Below, piece by piece: positions 61,190 to 64,000 of a stretch of DNA of 64,000 nucleotides. Where the stretch lies: assembly GCA_026826555.1 (NCBI GenBank), contig JAKSZT010054304.1, forward strand, positions 34,022,485 through 34,086,484, given 5' to 3'. The notes below the pieces were generated by a model. That model did no database searches. It saw only the letters and a program-made list of their open reading frames with translations, and was not told the origin of the DNA. Position numbers and translations under genes: made by a program. Within the stretch, counting starts at the first letter, position 1. Each line of letters starts with the position of its first letter. Source of the DNA: Tolypeutes matacus (lineage: Eukaryota > Chordata > Mammalia > Cingulata > Chlamyphoridae).

Positions 61190-61380
61190 AGGGAGACGGC
61201 TGTGGCTCAATCAGTAGGGCTCCCGTTTGCCATGTGGGAGGCCCCGGGTTCGGTTCCCAGGACCTCCTGGTGAAGGCAAGCCCGCCCGCACGGCGTGGTT
61301 AGCTGACCCAGCGAGCACAAGCAGCAGGGGGGGGGGATAAATGAATAAATAAATAAAATCTTAAAAAAAAAAAAAAAAAA
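61190..61380 (+). mobile_element. tRNA-headed SINE (sister of the 45057 copy)
   Basis: It starts GGGAGACGGCTGTGGCTCAA, with B-box-like GGGTTCGGTTCCC. The body carries GGCAAGCCCGCCCG and AGCGAGCACAAGCAGCA, a run of nine to ten G, and a tail AATAAATAAATAAAATCTT plus poly(A). The flank AAGAAATATATAG recurs at 61177-61189 and 61381 on (TA-slipped). It lies in the UCHL5 intron upstream of the 60467 exon. Confidence 0.9.
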
Positions 61381-61984
61381 AAGAAATATATATAGAGAAA
61401 ATAAGTGCAGTTCTCCATTAGTTCAACTCTAAGAGTTTATCATACATAGTTCAAATCACTGGAAAGAATATGTCCCAATATAACTATAGTGCTTTGAACT
61501 ATCCAAAAATGTTTTTAAAACTCTACTTGTGAGACTTCCACTTCCCTATCCATTCTGGGCATTATATATATAAATATATATTCAAGCAACTCTGAAAGGT
61601 GGAGAGAGAGCAGACAAGCTAGCAACTTCAGGACTCAAGGAGTAACATGGAAATAAATTCCATGGTCTGTCTTTTTGCCTCAAATATCCCAAACTGGGAG
61701 CTGAAGAAGCTAGAAACCAGAAGTGCTCGATAGGCACAGACAAAAAAAAAAGCTCCAACAATAGCTTGTCCTCTCTAGCCAAAGGGTCAGGAAAGGGGCA
61801 TCCTTTCAAGACAGAAAACTTTTACAAATAACCACTCTACTACAGCCAAATGCAGAAAAAACTGTGGCTGTCACCCCTACCAATGCCAGCAAAGGTTGAG
61901 TGGTGAGCCTCGATTTCTAACTTCACCAGCTGGTAACAAGGCACCTCAACCACCTGGTTAGAGTGTTGTTAGAAAAGGTTGAGT

Positions 61985-63859
61985 ATAAATTCAATTGTAT
62001 TTCTACATACTAGCAATGATCACATGAAAATCAAAATTGGAAATAGAGTACAATTAGTAATTGCTCAAAATATATGAAGTGCTTGAGCATAATCTGACAA
62101 AACGTGCACAGGACTTATATATTGAAAACTGCAAAATGTTGATAAAAGAAATCAAAGAGCTAAGTAAATGGAGAAACATACTGTGTTCATAGATTGAAAA
62201 TTCAACATAGTTAAGATGTCAGTTCTCTCCAAATTGATATATAAAGATTTAATGCAATTTCTATCAAAATTCAGGCAAGATTTTTTTATAAATATAGACG
62301 AGAGTATACTAAAATTCGTACAGAAAGGTAAAGGAACTAGATTACTTAAAATAACTTTGAAAAAAAAAAGAAGAAAGTGGGAGGAATCAGTCTATTTGAT
62401 TTCAAGACTTATTATATAGCTACAATAATCAAGACTGTGTAGTATTGGTGGAGGGATAGGACACAGGTCAACAGAACAGAATAGAGAACACAAAGAGAGA
62501 CACTAAGATATGCCCAACTGATTTTTATGGGGGAGCAGGAGCAATTCAGTGGAGGCAGGATAGCCTTTTCAATAAATGTTAGAGCAATTTTATATTCTTA
62601 GGTAAAAAAAATTAATTCCGACCCAAATTTCACACCCATACAAACATTAACTCAAAAAATGGATAACAGACTTAAATGTAAAATATCAAACTATACATCT
62701 TTTAGGGAAAAAAAAAACAACAGTAGAAAATCTTCTGACTCTAGAACTAAGCAAAGAATTTTTAGGCTTCATGCATACACAAAACACAATTTCATAGAGG
62801 GAAAGATTCATGAACTGGACTTAGTTGGGATTAAGGGCTTTTGCTCTATAAAGGACCATACTGGGAAAATGAGAGGATGGGCTACACACTAGGAGAGAAT
62901 AAATGCAGGTAGTCTGCCCAATGAAGATCTAGTATCAAGAATATGTAAAGAGGGGGCGGATGTGGCTCAAATGGTTGGGCATCCGTCTGCCATATGGGCG
63001 AACCCGGGTTCAAGTCCCGGGACCTACCGGTAAAATAAAAAATATATAGAAGGTGTGCGTGCCAGGCCCCAACGAGACACGCAGCAAGATGATGACTTAA
63101 CAGGAGAGAGACACGGGAGAGCCAAAACAAGACGCACCAAAATACCAGGAACTGAGATGGCGCAGGTGGCAGAATGCCTCTCTCCCACATCAGAGGTCCC
63201 CAGGATCAAATTCCGGTGAAGACAGGAGGAGAAGGATAAGAAGAGAGGGCAGGAAACAGACACAGAGAATTGCCTAGAGAATGGACACAAAACAGCAAAC
63301 GGGGGTGGCAACTAAAATGGATAAAAAGTCAATAATCTTAAAAAAAAGAGTATGCAAAGAATGTTAGGGTTCAGCAGCTACAAAAAACAAATACTCCAAT
63401 TAGAAAATGGACAAAAGACATGAAAAGATATTCTACATCATTAGCCATTAGGAAAATGCAAATTAAAACCACAATGAAATATCACTACATATTTATCAGA
63501 ATGGCTAAAATAAGAGTGACAACACCAAATGCCAGCAAGGATGCAGAGAACCTGGGTCACTCATACATAGGGATGTAAAATGGTATAGCCATGCTAGAAA
63601 ATAGTTTGGTAATGTGTTAATACACTAAATATGCATCTACCATCTGACACAGCAATGGCATTCTTAGCCATTTACCCCAGAGAAAGGAAAACTAATGGTA
63701 GCACAAAAATCTGTACATAACTCTTTAAAAGCTGCTTTATCCATAACAGAAAAAAAAAAAAACTGGAAATGGATGAAGGTTGTGCTTCAACAGATGAATG
63801 GTTAAGCAACCTGTGGTACATCTACAACAAGAAATATTATCCATCTATGAAAATGAATG
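61985..63859 (+). mobile_element. Older L1, end of ORF2 and 3' UTR
   Basis: The sense text shows the ORF2 C-terminal region ('atgtcagttctctccaaatt' near 62216, then 'ttcatagagggaaagattca' and following). After the composite SINE at 62951-63345 the 3' UTR continues ('aatgccagcaaggatgcaga'). It is broken by stops. A younger L1 begins at 63860 inside it. Confidence 0.83.
62951..63345 (+). mobile_element. Composite SINE with second tRNA-like unit
   Basis: The head reads GGGGGCGGATGTGGCTCAAA with B box GGTTCAAGTCC. A second tRNA-like unit at about 63150-63220 has an A-box-like TGGCGCAGGTGG (63158-63169) and a B-box-like GGATCAAATTCC (63203-63214). The body carries GGCAGGAAACAGACACAG, then a poly(A) tail. 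Flanks AAGAATATGTAAAG and AAGAGTATGCAAAG match in 12 of 14 bases. It is inserted in an older L1. Confidence 0.87.
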
Positions 63860-64000
63860 CAGACTTCCAGGAAGATGGCAGACTAGTAAGACACGGGAAT
63901 TTCTTCTCCAGAAAAATAGCTAGAGGACAAGCTGAAACAGCCCCGAAAAAGATCTTCTAGGGTTTAGGACAGCAGGTGAAGGCTACACACCACCCAGAGG
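63860..64000 (+). mobile_element. 5' end of a young L1 running off the window
   Basis: It starts AGACTTCCAGGAAGATGGCA and agrees with the 36119-36260 L1 start at all but about three of 140 bases. Only the beginning of the 5' UTR is visible. Whether ORF1 and ORF2 follow intact cannot be seen here. Confidence 0.88.

Noticed and set aside
60570..64000. The UCHL5 exon that should precede the YSEGEIRF exon
   Set aside because: I found no sequence encoding the expected end (..RIQK) with a donor site before the window edge. It probably lies beyond 64000.

Overview
This is a mammalian nuclear window: AT-rich, dense in L1 LINEs and tRNA-headed SINEs, with one real protein-coding gene on the minus strand. 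The SINE and LTR families (short tRNA-headed SINEs that begin near 'ggatgtggctcaa', and solo LTRs that begin TGTGGCAG or TGTGGTTTGAAGC) are the kind I associate with Xenarthra (armadillos, sloths, anteaters). I cannot resolve the species. Nothing here looks bacterial, viral or CRISPR-like.

Gene content. Four exons of UCHL5 (UCH37, the proteasome- and INO80-associated deubiquitinase) lie on the minus strand at 60467-60569, 57751-57864, 54781-54879 and 43019-43063. They encode the end of the protein through the stop codon. A 3' UTR of about 200 bases follows, with an AATAAA signal at 42822-42827. All exon junctions have AG acceptors and GT donors, and the phases join without a gap. The earlier exons lie beyond the right edge. 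From base 1 to about 42800 I find no coding gene. From memory of the human map this would be the RGS2-UCHL5 intergenic interval.

Layout. 1-9000: old L1, MIR and MER5-type remnants, three young SINEs, a full-length U1 snRNA retrocopy (7848-8011) and a possible decayed retrocopy (6490-7300). 9076-16530: a nearly full-length minus-strand L1 sitting inside an older plus-strand L1, and itself hit by an LTR and an L1 tail fragment. 17600-36000: five copies of one solo-LTR family, two further LTR types, an L2 fragment and long unassigned stretches. 36115-37769: an L1 with an intact 5' end but no 3' end, flanked by a perfect target duplication. 40907-42122: an L1 tail followed by an LTR. 43064-54780: the 11.7-kb last UCHL5 intron, packed with nested insertions (a 5'-inverted L1 containing a SINE containing an HMGN2 processed pseudogene; another L1 containing an mRNA 3'-end retrocopy). 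54880-64000: the remaining introns, with L1 and SINE insertions. A young L1 starts at 63860 and runs off the window.

How it fits together. The only functional unit I can support is the UCHL5 3' end. Almost all the rest was built by L1 machinery, acting on itself and in trans on SINEs, U1 RNA and mRNAs, and by solo LTRs with 5-bp target duplications. I did not find a previously undescribed multi-gene system. The most unusual items are the 3'-truncated L1, the composite SINEs and the head-to-head LTR pair.
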